Below are positions 48,255 through 57,866 of a stretch of DNA of 64,000 nucleotides, piece after piece (position 1 is the stretch's first letter; each line of letters begins with the position of its first letter). Source of the DNA: Desmodus rotundus (lineage: Eukaryota; Chordata; Mammalia; Chiroptera; Phyllostomidae); contig NC_071388.1 of NCBI RefSeq assembly GCF_022682495.2, forward strand, positions 175,427,622-175,491,621. The letters run 5' to 3'. The notes below the pieces were generated by a model. The model was not told the origin of the DNA, searched no databases, and saw nothing but the letters and a program-made list of their open reading frames with translations. A program made the translations under genes and the position numbers.

Positions 48255-48425
48255 TTAATTCAGAATTTATTGTTTTAGAGTAGTTAAAGTTCACAGCAAA
48301 ATTGAAGGGGAGGTAGAGAGAATTCCCACATGCCCCATCTCTTCCACATGGACAGCCTTCCCATCAGTCCTTTCCCATTTAATTTTGTACACATTAGAGT
48401 TGGCAGTTATATTCATTGAGCAGTT
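48255..48425 (-). mobile_element. old L1M 3'UTR end, antisense
   Basis: tttagagtagttaaagttca, cagcaaaattgaaggggagg and attcccacatgccccatctc match the antisense L1M terminus. It is the complement of the type of 3'UTR at 22750-22890. Confidence 0.6.
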
Positions 48426-48449
48426 AAAGCTTTTATTCCTTTATTTTTG

Positions 48450-49340
48450 ATTTTTGGTTTTCATGTTTATGCTGAGAAGACATTTGTCAGTCTTATCATT
48501 GTTCCTTTGAAGATGGTGTTAAATCAGTTCCGTGGTTGTTTTTAAGAATTTCTTTGTTGTTGTGTTTTAATATTAATTGATATTCCCTGGTACCCTTTCT
48601 TTGTATTTCTGCTGCAAACACTTTTTAAATTTGTGACTTGACTTTTTTCCCACTATTGAAAAAACTTAGCCTTTATGTCTTGATATATTGTTTGTATCCT
48701 ATTGGTTCTTTATGGAAATCCAATTACTCATATGTTAATTATATTCGTTATACCCCGTATGTCTTTTATGTTCTTTTGAGTTTTTCTTCTTATTGTTCCA
48801 CTAGTGTTTCAGTTTGTGAATTGTCTTATTTTCATGCATTGCATCTATTCTCTGTTCAGATCAAGAATTTTAATTTGATTCTTTTCTATAACTTCCATTT
48901 CTCTTTTGAGAATTCCTATTTGTTCAATTATTGCAAGCATATCTTCCTTTGTATCCTTGAGCCAAATTATATAATATGCTTTAATATCTATCTTTCAATC
49001 CTAATATGTAGGTCATCTTAGAATTGTTTTCACATAGCTTTTTTTCTGAGTCATGTTTGACATTTGACCCATTTTTTTCTCATATTTAGTAACATTTGGG
49101 TTGTATGTTGAATATTTTGAGTAATACTTTTTTTTACAAAGAGTGTTTTTATTTATATTTAGTTTTTGTTATCATTTACCTTGGCTGGACTTAATTCAAA
49201 CTCTGTATCGCTTGCAGTTCAGGAAATTTCTGATCTGTTTCTCTACCCTGAATTGGATTTCCTAGAGTTTATTCCATACATAAGTAGTTTGGAGGTCAGC
49301 CAGAACTTCATATCCAACTTAAATGCAAAATTAGGGGATA
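48450..49340 (-). mobile_element. ancient HAL1/L1 ORF1-like, antisense
   Basis: T-rich with weak antisense HAL1 order: ttctttgttgttgtg, gcattgcatctattctctg, tcttttgagaattcctattt, and a later ttgggttgtatgttgaatat part. The 127-codon plus-strand open frame (48638-49021) is antisense to it and not a gene. Confidence 0.3.
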
Positions 49341-49569
49341 AGTAGGAGATTTAAGCAGGGTTTTTACGCAAAATGTGCTGTTTATCTATTCTGCATGGTA
49401 TTTTCACTTTAATGTTATAGTGTTCATATTTATCTCATATTTTTTAATTAAATTATAGCCTATTTTCAGATGTACTGCATTTTTCTTCTTGTCCAATATG
49501 CATAACTGCAAAAGAAATTAAAAAAAAAACCTTTTACATAGATAATGAAGGCACTGAAATAGTTTAAGA

Positions 49570-50150
49570 TTTTGTTTAACTTGATTTAGTCATCAATTCA
49601 AATGAAGACTGCTGCCAAGTAATCAAGGGAAAGCTGAGACTTGGAAGAATAGCAATGGAAGAATTAAGAAATGATTGGCAAGGGAAAATCTGTGTTATTA
49701 GAGACCAAGGCTAAAATCGCCCACACTTTTATAGTCCTAATTACTATGTACGGGTATGAGAATGAAACAGTGAAGAAGGCTGATAGGGAAAATTTGATTT
49801 ATTTTAAATATGGTGTTGTATGAGAACTCTACAGATACCCCGGACTGCGAGTAATCAGACAAGTGGGTCCTAGAGCAAATTAACCCTGAAACGTCACTGG
49901 AGACAAAAATGACAAAACTAATGCTGTCCATTGGGCATATCATGAGAAGGTTGGTTTCTTTGGAAAATAGAAGGCAACAGAAAAAGGAGAAGACCAAATA
50001 TGATATGAAATGACTCCATAAATGAAGCCAGAGTCATAAGTTCACTTATGAAGCTGAGCAGGATTGTTGAGAACAAAACGTTGTAGACATCTCTTATTCA
50101 TAGGGTTGCCAGGACTTGGAGCTGACTCAATTAGCTTGTAACACATAAAC
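49570..50150 (+). mobile_element. RTE-clade LINE remnant
   Basis: Decayed 3' part of an RTE-type LINE: caaggctaaaatcgcccaca, actatgtacgggtatgagaa (cf. 'YGcEtW'), acgtcactggagacaaaaat, then 49933-49950 reading Gly-His-Ile-Met-Arg-Arg, and the terminus cttattcatagggttgccag, ggagctgactcaatt. Indels break the frame. MamRTE1-like in age; the exact family is uncertain. Confidence 0.7.
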
Positions 50151-50289
50151 CATCTGTTTTGTCTGGCTTTCAATTCCTAATACCCACTTCTCACTGTCTT
50201 CTAATTATGATTTGCAATTTTCATATAAAGAAAGCAAAATTATGGTGCAGTTTTTCAAGTACTACTTTTATAACTTAGGGAAATTCATA

Positions 50290-50445
50290 ATTTAGATTTT
50301 TAAATGTCTGCATTCATTCATATTTCTATTCATTCAACAAACATAAAATGAAACCTCCCATGTGCCAGAGAACTTGCTAGTTATTATGAAGACAGTGATG
50401 ACTAGGAGCTAATCTTTGTTTGTAAGGCTTGGGGGACATGCAAGT
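50290..50445 (-). mobile_element. L2 3' end relic, antisense
   Basis: tattcattcaacaaacataa, cccatgtgccagagaacttg and gatgactaggagctaatc are the complement of the L2 terminus. Confidence 0.6.
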
Positions 50446-51120
50446 GAACCATTACAGCATAATCAGTTTAATGCAACCTGGTTTGTATTACCTAGAAATG
50501 GTAGACAAAATGTCCTACTGCCCCATTCATATTTTATCTTATAAAAATAGTTTGTTTTACTTATTTATAATTGTGGATTCAGCCAAAAATCCTTTAAGAT
50601 AGCCTTAGTAATTCCCATTGATGTTTTCTTTTCCTCTCTAACAGAATCCTTAAGACTATTCTCACGTATTACCTTTTGCAAGGATTTTGCACATCACATA
50701 TCATGTACTCCCATTGTCAGCCTTCAAACCAATTGTTTTTATACTAAAAAATTCATCTTATCCTATTTTCACATAATGCTAAAATGATTGAAATGTTGGC
50801 AGTTCATTTATTATGATTTTAATACTTTGTAAGAAAGGATTTATAAAAGATTTGAGGAGTCTATAATGCTGACACTCATAGATCACTCTGCTTCTGACTG
50901 TGCTAATATGTGCACATTCCTGCAAGGTCGGATACAGGATGGTGTGTCTACTCACTGAGAAAGGAATTAAAAGTTGTCTCACAGACAGCAAAAAACACAG
51001 CAACAATACCAAAAGGCCACTACTTCAAATAGAAACTATTGTCCACTAGTTACAATGAATTAATTCAGCATTTCTTTCACTAAAGAAAGCAAGGACATTG
51101 TTATGAAACCTGCAAGAAGG
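50446..51120. other. no assignable feature
   Basis: AT-rich, no gene recognised. Confidence 0.35.
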
Positions 51121-51162
51121 TTTTGGAAATCAAGACTTTACATTAAGTCTTGATTTCCAAAA
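51121..51162. repeat. perfect 18-bp inverted repeat
   Basis: ttttggaaatcaagactt (51121-51138), loop tacatt, aagtcttgatttccaaaa (51145-51162). It lies 28 bp left of the L1 insertion's TSD and outside recognised repeats. Confidence 0.9.
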
Positions 51163-52150
51163 AATTTTTCTTAGCACTTCCATTATAAGGGTTTGCTCAT
51201 TTATTCCCATCAACAGTAAGTAAGGTTCCCTATTCTCCAAAGTCTCACGCAGCACTGTTGTTTGTTGATCTATGAATGATGGCCATTGTCACAGGTGTGA
51301 GGTGATATCTCACTGTGGTTTTAATTTGCATCTCTCTGATGGCTAGTGATGTTGAGCATCCTTTCATATGTCTCTGGGCCCTCTGTATGTCCTCCATGGA
51401 GAAGTGTCTGTTTAGGTCTTTGCCCATTTCTTAATTGGATTCTTTGTCTTGGTGTTGAGTCAGATGAGTTCTTTATATATTTTGGAAATCAAACCCTTGT
51501 CCAATGTATCATTGGTGGAAAACAGTACGGAATTTCCTCAAAAATTAAAAATGGCACTGCCTTTTGACCCAGCAATTCCACTGCTGGGGATATACCCTAA
51601 AAATCTCAAATCACCAATTCAAAGAGCTTATGCACCCCAATGCTCATAGCAACACAATTTATAGTAACCCAGTGCTGGAAACAGCCTGAGTGCCCATCAG
51701 TAAATGAGTATATCAAAAAACTGTTTCACTTACAACATGGAATACTACACAGAAGAAAGAAAGAAGGAACTTTTTGCTTTCCTACAGCATGGATGAAACT
51801 GGAGAATATTATGTGAAGTGAAATAAACCAGTTGGTGAAAGTCAAATACCATATGATCTCACCTATAAGAGCAATCTAATGAGGAAAATAAACTAATGAG
51901 CAAAATAGAAACAGAGGCATGGAACACGGAACAGACCGACCATGACCAGAGAGGGGGGGAGAGGGAGATAATGGTGGAAAGAAGAGGAAGTAACTAGTCA
52001 AAGAATGTGTATAAATGACCCATGGACATGGACAACAGTGTGGGGATTGACTGTGGGAGTTGGGGAGGGGGCAGGATGAGCAGAGGAGGGAAAGGGGGGA
52101 AAATTTGGGACAACTATAATAGAATAACAATAAAAAATTTAAAAATAAAT

Positions 52151-52569
52151 AGTATCAAATGTTTTAGGTATAAAAAAAATAAAAAGAGAAAAAGTGAGAG
52201 AGGAGAGAGACTATAGTGTTCTCTTTGATCCAAAGTACTATACATGCCTCATATTAATCAGTGGTCTTTCAAAATGTGGTGCATGCAAGACCTTCCAAGC
52301 TTCCAATATTCCCTCTTATGTGGTATTCTAGTTAAAAATACCGGCCCTGGATGGTATGGATCAGTGGGTTGAGCAACGGCCAAAGCAGAGGGTCACCAGT
52401 TGAATTCCCAGTGGGTTGTGGGGCAGGTTCCCAGTAGGGGGCGTATGAGAGGCAACCACACATTAATATTTCCCTCCCTGTCTTTCTCTCTCCCTTCTAC
52501 TCTTTCTAAAAATAAATAAATAAAATCTTTAAAAAATACCGTAAAATAAAATACATAATTCTTTCACTG
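52151..52569 (+). other. transduced 3' flank of L1
   Basis: Non-L1 sequence between the L1's internal A-rich end (~52140-52150) and the second poly(A) (52570). It includes a Ves at 52344-52531. AATAAA at 52545-52550 lies 20 bp before the tail, a normal cleavage distance. Confidence 0.7.
52344..52531 (+). mobile_element. Ves SINE within transduced segment
   Basis: gccctggatggtatggatca at the 5' end, ccagttgaattcccagtggg B-box part, AAAT tail. Perfect 10-bp TSD aaaaataccg at 52334-52343 and 52532-52541. Confidence 0.9.
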
Positions 52570-52666
52570 AAAAAAAAAAGTTTGCTCATTTACATATGAT
52601 AAGATGGCTAAGAATTAAGGGGGGAAAACATCTAGGTACACTATTAAATTTATAATTACAGTCTTT

Positions 52667-52880
52667 CCCTGGCTGGTATAGCTCAGTAGATTGAGTGTGG
52701 GCCTGTGAACTAAAGGGTTGCTAGTTTGATTCCCTGTCAGGGCACATGCCTGGGTCGCGGGCCAGGTCCCCAGTAGGGGATGCATGAGAGGCAACCACAC
52801 ATTGATGTTTCTCTCCCTCCCCTTCTCCTTCCCTTCCCCTCTCTCTAAAAATAAATAAAATCTTTACAAAAGATTAAAAT
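52667..52880 (+). mobile_element. Ves SINE
   Basis: ccctggctggtatagctcag, ctagtttgattccctgtcag, gtccccagtaggggatgcat, pyrimidine-rich 3' half, aaaataaataaaatc tail. Less mutated than the older copies. No clear TSD. Confidence 0.93.
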
Positions 52881-53239
52881 AAAATGTAAAGTCTACAAGT
52901 TACTTGTGTGTGTGCATGCATGTTTCTGTAATTAACAGTTTCTCTCTTCTAGAACTTAACAAATTCCACAGTTGTGTGGAGATTACATATTCCCATGGCA
53001 CCTTTATCTTTGATTCCTGAAGACATATAAGTGACCACTACTCTGATTGGATACATCCATAATTCCCCGCTCAGAGAAGTTTGTAAATAAAGTTTATATT
53101 GAAAGAACATAGGAAACAAAGAAGAATTATTTTTGAAACTACTAGAAAGGTCATGTACAAGTTAAATGAATACCAGGATTCATATTTATTAAACTGACAT
53201 CTTTTCCAACAATAAACATTTTTATAGCTCGATGATATT
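52881..53239. other. no assignable feature
   Basis: AT-rich, with a short tgtgtgtgcatgcatg run. No gene. Confidence 0.4.
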
Positions 53240-53650
53240 TTATAAAGTGTTCTGTAGGTGAGGATAGACAGTTAAGCTGCCGTGACAACCCCAGAACTCA
53301 GTGGTTTTAAGCAACAAAAGTGTATGGCTTATGTGCAGACAGTGGCAGTTCCATGCGACATTCCAGGGTAGCCATCAGCCACAGAACTTATATAGCTTCC
53401 TCGGCAACTCAGGCTTCCACCGTGACAACAGCCAGACAGTGCTGGACACACTTATACTGGAATTAAATGCTCGTACCCAGGGTGGCACATGTCATGTCAT
53501 CTCACTTCAAGAGGTAGAATCATGCAAACGGCCCATGTGTCCAGAAATGGTGAATGGGAATCTTACTGAGCGGCATTGTATCTACTTTAAACATGTTTAC
53601 AAAAGTTTAAAGTTAGCACAATTCTTGGGGTTTAAGGGTCATACCCAAAT
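53240..53650 (-). mobile_element. unassigned old interspersed repeat, probably antisense
   Basis: gttaagctgccgtgacaacc, aactcagtggttttaagcaa (cf. mammalian repeats containing 'gctgccgtaacaaa ... cagtggcttaa'). The open frame 53301-53666 (121 codons) is a chance frame through it. Family not named. Confidence 0.35.
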
Positions 53651-53654
53651 GTTT

Positions 53655-53960
53655 AAAAACATATGATCTCACCTTTAACTGGAACATAATCAACAAAAGA
53701 AAAAAGCAAACAAAATATAACCAGAGACATTGAAATTAAGAACAATGTAACAATAGCCAGAGGGGAGTGGGGAGGGGATAGTGGGGAGAGGGGTCTACAG
53801 GAGCTACTATAAAGGACACAAGGACAAAATCAAGGGGGAGGGTAGAGGTGGAGGAGGGAGGTGGGATTGGCTGGGGTGGGGTGGAAGGATGGGGAGAAAA
53901 TGCAGACAATTGTAACTGAATAAAATTTTAAAAAGTTAAAAAAAAATAAAATAAAAACAG
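53655..53960 (+). mobile_element. short L1 3'UTR insertion
   Basis: Starts catatgatctcacctttaac, then the polypurine 3'UTR (gccagaggggagtgggga) and terminus aatgcagacaattgtaactg with an A-rich tail. A possible short TSD taaaaaca flanks it (weak). About 300 bp of L1 3' end. Confidence 0.8.
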
Positions 53961-54885
53961 GCTCTGAAGTAAAAGAAGTTGACAAAAGCCATCCTTACCC
54001 CTTTACATTGATTACCAGGAAGACAAAAGAGATCTGTAAATTACAGTAAAAGATAGAGCATGGAAAGTTGAATTTTGTGAGACCTTCACCTGAGTGCGAT
54101 TAGGCACTTAAAAAGGCAATTTCTCTCAGCTCACAGGACTATCAATATCCTGTGCCCTTCATCTTTCTTATCTCACAGCGAGAGACCACTTACCGCATTG
54201 CATTTGAATAAACAAAGTATTCTTAGGCCTACGGCATATGTGCAAAGCTCTTGATCTACATCAAATTGCGACTTTTCATAAAGGTTGAATGGCAAGAGAC
54301 TTATATATTATTTTATTCTTAATATCTCTTGCCAAAAAGAGAGCCTTCAACTTTCTGACCCCGTTATCTGCATCTCTCTCAAACCCACACACACGCACAG
54401 AGAGCCAGGCAGAGCCACGGGAGGCAAAGACAAAGGGAGACGTGGTCAGAAGAAAAACTTGGGGAACAATCATCAGAAACAGAAAGTTCAAAAAGATCGT
54501 CTTTGTAAATTAAAAATATTTTTAAAACAACAATATTAAAAAAAATAATTCAAACTTACCAGGTTTTTACCACTCTGCTCAAAATGGGAAAAGATCGACT
54601 GCCATGCATGATTATTATATTCATAAATATACATATCCAGAGATATAGTAAAGTCAGGAATAAGTTTGTTATTCCTAAGAGGTCCTAGTCTGTGGCATCA
54701 GGTCAAGGATTCATTATTTTGAGACCAAGCTGGATGACCACATTATTATCGGTTTATTTTTGTGTAAACATGTTTTATTTCTTTTAGCTTTTTGACTGTG
54801 AAAGTGCCCAACATAATGAAAGCAGAGCAAAGTTTCAGTTTCTGCTTCTAAAGCAAGTATCGTGAATGTATATAATAGAAAATTA
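53961..54885. other. no assignable feature
   Basis: No gene recognised. Plus- and minus-strand open frames at 54276-54540 overlap one another and have no domain resemblance. Confidence 0.35.
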
Positions 54886-54912
54886 TGTGTGTGTGTGTGT
54901 GTGTGTGTGTGT
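54886..54912. repeat. (TG)n microsatellite, left of mariner
   Basis: About 13 TG units immediately left of the mariner remnant. Confidence 0.95.
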
Positions 54913-55588
54913 ACTAGTCTGTCCAGAAAAAGTCCAGCCATTGTAAGGTCTGCCCAGAAGGTATCCAGCCATGTACTATGATTAATAGAGACATTTATTG
55001 AAGAAGATACAGGATACAAGAAATATAATATATAGGACAATGATGCTTTGGTCCCCTTCAAAGTTGGCACCCTGGGACCTCACATACTTCTCCCAATTTC
55101 CATCAGCTGCCCTGTCATATTTTCCTGAACCTCATCAATGGTCTGAAATCTCTTCCTTTTCAAAGGTGATTCTAGTTTTGGAATAATCTAGAAGCCACAG
55201 GGTGCCAAATTTGGGCTATAGGACATCTGAGTCACCTGGGTGATTTGTTGTTTCACCAAAAAACTCTGCAGGAGGTGTGATACACGAGTGGGCACCTTAT
55301 TATGATGAAGCTGCCCATCACCAGATGCCCATAGCTGCGGCCTTCTGAATCATCTGAATAGTTTCCAGGGAAGAATGTTCAAGCTTAATGCAAAATTTTA
55401 TGCAGATTTATTGTGGTAATTACTCAGTCATTTTGAATGCGATGGTCACCCAGTGCACAAGCTCATTCAATGAAGTCCACCTCCTCAACTGACTATTGCA
55501 GTGATGTCATCATTGTTCATGCATGCACATTCCTGTCCCTCTCCTCAGCTGCCAGCTTACATCAGTGTCACACTAACCATCCTTGTTA
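54913..55588 (-). mobile_element. mariner/Tc1 DNA transposon remnant, antisense
   Basis: Lies between two TG microsatellites. The left terminus carries two ~30-bp near-repeats (tagtctgtccagaaaaagtc, ggtctgcccagaaggtatcc). The minus strand reads a mariner transposase C-terminal part. At ~676 bp it is about half of a full mariner (~1.3 kb). The right terminal repeat is not apparent. Confidence 0.75.
55000..55440 (-). pseudogene. mariner transposase remnant
   Basis: Mariner transposases cut and paste using a D,D34D catalytic triad. The minus strand preserves a stretch reading YSPNLAPCGF at ~55215-55245, where active enzymes have YSPDLAPCD(F/Y). The final catalytic Asp is replaced by Gly. A later stretch reads KRFQTIDEVQENM, followed by a stop and a 'CEVPGCQLEGD'-like part near the C-terminus. 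Stops and frameshifts interrupt it and the N-terminal DNA-binding domain is missing. Dead copy. Confidence 0.72.
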
Positions 55589-55603
55589 TGTGTGTGTGTG
55601 TGT
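55589..55603. repeat. (TG)n microsatellite, right of mariner
   Basis: About 7 TG units immediately right of the mariner remnant. Confidence 0.9.
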
Positions 55604-55639
55604 ATAAGAGACGAAGTGGTTGTACATCACAGTGATGAC

Positions 55640-55903
55640 TAGTGAGATCTTTACAGCCAGAATGTCTGATTTGATATTGTATCCTAACCCTGCCATTTTC
55701 CACAGGATGCTGTCCCTGAGAATGTTACATGAGCTCATTGTGCTTCTGAGCTTGTTAGATGATCTCTGTAGGTGCATCGATTTCCTTTTAAGTAGCATGG
55801 AAATAATAATAGTACCCAACTCATTAAAATTTCTGAGATTTAAATGGGCTAATTTATATAAATCATTTTTTATCCCAAACACATAGTAAGCATTCACATC
55901 CAG
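55640..55903 (+). mobile_element. MIR relic
   Basis: Sense MIR order in the right half: atggaaataataatagtacc, caactcattaaaatttctga, gatttaaatgggctaattta, acacatagtaagcattcaca. Confidence 0.6.
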
Positions 55904-56389
55904 TAAAAGTTTCCTATTTATTTTGGACCATTATTATTATCATGATCTCCATCATGAAAGCCTCTCCTCTCCTCTGATGTCTCATTATTATTTCCCTTTG
56001 ACACCCCATCCCTCCGTATGTACCATCCACGTTCCAGTTATCCTGCACTGTTTGACTCACTGAACTTGTTCTCGATTTGTATCACAGCACCTGAGTTACT
56101 TCAAAGTCAGTTGTCTTGTGTATAGTATTTTCAAATATTTGTTAAGATTTCAGTGTATTTTGGAGGTTGATTTATCATCATTTCATTGGATTCAGAATGT
56201 CCATTTCTCCCATTGTTTTGTATATATTTTTGACAGAACTGTATATTGTAGATTTATGCATTCCTTATAGATAGAACATTATGTAATATGCATATATTTA
56301 TGCATACACAAACATGTATACATATATATGTAGATACTGAAAAGAAAATGACATAATAAGCTTACTGTCACAGGCACATCTATTTTTAA
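55904..56389. other. no assignable feature
   Basis: No gene recognised. 55950-56110 has an L2-like texture without a firm match. Confidence 0.3.
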
Positions 56390-56650
56390 AACAATTTTAA
56401 ATTTAAGTGTTCAATTATAGTTTACATTCAATATGATTTTATATTAGTTTTGGATGTACAGCATAGTGGTTAGACAACCCCATATGTACTTTACAAAGAT
56501 GCTCCTGGTATTTTCAGTACCTGCCTGACGCCACACGTAGTTATCACATGTTATTGACTATACTTCCTAGGTTGTACTTTACAGCACCATGACTATTTTG
56601 TGACTACAAATTCATACTTCTAAATTCCTGCTTATTAAGTAGATAGCATA
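56390..56650 (-). mobile_element. old L1 3'UTR, antisense
   Basis: gttcaattatagtttacatt, tatattagttttggatgtac, agcatagtggttagacaacc, ctatacttcctaggttgtac match the antisense L1M 3'UTR. Confidence 0.7.
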
Positions 56651-56839
56651 ATGAATCCTATTTACAGATGGAAGACTGTCCTTCAAAGAAAATAATCACC
56701 ATTCCATGGGAAATGTGACCCCAGAATAACTGACTCCATGGACTGTCTTTAAGTATCATGCTGTTTCAGTATTATGCTATTGAACACACAGCTTTACTGC
56801 ATCTGCTCCATTCACTGGGGTCTTCATCCAGTTCTCTGT

Positions 56840-56925
56840 TGTCTCTGTAGTGCTACAGCACCACCCAGTATACTGCAGGTGCTCAATAAATATTCTGATT
56901 ACTAAAGTTAGTGTATTAGATTGAA
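56840..56925 (+). mobile_element. L2 3' end relic
   Basis: acccagtatactgcaggtgc then tcaataaatattctgattac matches the L2 terminus. Confidence 0.5.
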
Positions 56926-56929
56926 CAGT

Positions 56930-57200
56930 TTATCATGGTTATTAACTTTCCCCAAACAATATTGACTTCTTGTCTTGACGTTTTTGTTAAGAAAGAGTAG
57001 TGTTAATGTCTCTCACTGTAATTGTGGATTTGTGACATTTTTCTTCAGAATGTTCTCACATTTTATTTTATTTTAATGATATGTTGAATTGTATTAAAAT
57101 CATCATTTTTATTTATTGTTGGCTCTTTCATTAGAATGAGATTATAGATTATTTTTCATATGCTATTTTGTCCTGTATTAATATCACCCAGTTGCTGCTG
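56930..57200 (-). mobile_element. old L1 ORF2 5' part, antisense
   Basis: Weak antisense L1 ORF2 order: aatattgacttcttgtcttg, ttggctctttcattagaatg, tattttgtcctgtattaata. Confidence 0.35.
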
Positions 57201-57705
57201 CTGTTCTCATTACCCATTAGATGGGCACTGCATGTAACCACGGACAGGATCTCCTTTTTGAGTTGACTTGCTGCAGGAGAGAGTGCAAACCTTATCCTGC
57301 TTTCCAAGCAATCCTCTGCCTCCTGCCCCCTAACCTCTGCTTCTCTCAGCTACCACTGCCCAGGGAGCTAACATGTCTCTGTGGTGTGGCCATTTTGGAC
57401 CATGGTCTCTCCCATGAGCTCAGACTCTTATCCTCAGGGCTGCTTCACTCCACCCTGACTGCTTTCATTTCCGCTGGAATTGCACACTGTCTGGCCATCT
57501 GAGAATTCTCTTGGTTTGGGAGTCAATAGTTACTTGGGCAAAAGTCTTTTTATTCACTTCTGTGTTTGGCACAGGGTACTATGACTGTAGCTTGGATATA
57601 TGAAAGAAAAAAACTGAGCTTTTTTTTCTTTTTCTTTTTACTAAATCATGTTTTTTCTGAGATTAAAATGCATACTGGAAATCATTCTATTATTTAATTT
57701 CACAA
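57201..57705. other. GC-richer unassigned block
   Basis: 57215-57510 is clearly less AT-rich than its surroundings and has a 93-codon plus-strand open frame (57221-57502) with several cysteines. No family recognised; possibly an old LTR or unique DNA. Confidence 0.35.
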
Positions 57706-57707
57706 TA

Positions 57708-57866
57708 CAGGCATACCTCATTTTATTGTGCTTCAATTTATTGAGCTTAGCACATATTGTGTTTTTATCATCTAGGCAAGACCTTCCACCAGCAAAATGA
57801 TCATGACTCATGGATGCCTCAGATAGATGATGAGCATTTTTAACAAATATTTTAAAAATAAAGTAT
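57708..57866 (+). mobile_element. Tigger DNA transposon (pogo), left part
   Basis: Preceded by TA (57706-57707). caggcatacctcattttatt, gtgcttcaatttattgagct, cttccaccagcaaaatgatc, atgatgagcatttttaac match an internally deleted Tigger1-type element. It is interrupted by the HAL1 at 57867 and continues at 62511. Confidence 0.85.

Larger units (their letters stand above)
51204..52579 (+). mobile_element. 5'-inverted L1 with apparent 3' transduction
   Basis: TSD gtttgctcattta (13 bp, perfect) at 51191-51203 and 52580-52592. Inside: an inverted ORF2 segment 51204-~51514 (begins ttcccatcaacag), the sense ORF2 end plus 3'UTR ~51514-52150 (begins tggaaaacagtacggaattt), then 419 bp of non-L1 sequence 52151-52569 with a Ves, an AATAAA at 52545-52550 and a pure 10-A tail 52570-52579. 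The inversion junction lacks about 20 nt of L1 and shares tgg, as expected for twin priming. Removing one TSD copy and the insert restores a simple flank. Confidence 0.82.

Noticed and set aside
48638..49021. 127-codon plus-strand open frame, Phe/Tyr/Ser-rich
   Set aside because: T-rich antisense LINE sequence produces this composition.
52667..52880. Ves at 52667 as part of the same 3' transduction
   Set aside because: The 13-bp TSD copy at 52580-52592 lies before it, so it is outside the L1 insertion.
53301..53666. 121-codon plus-strand open frame
   Set aside because: Runs from an old interspersed repeat into the start of an L1 3'UTR; not a gene.
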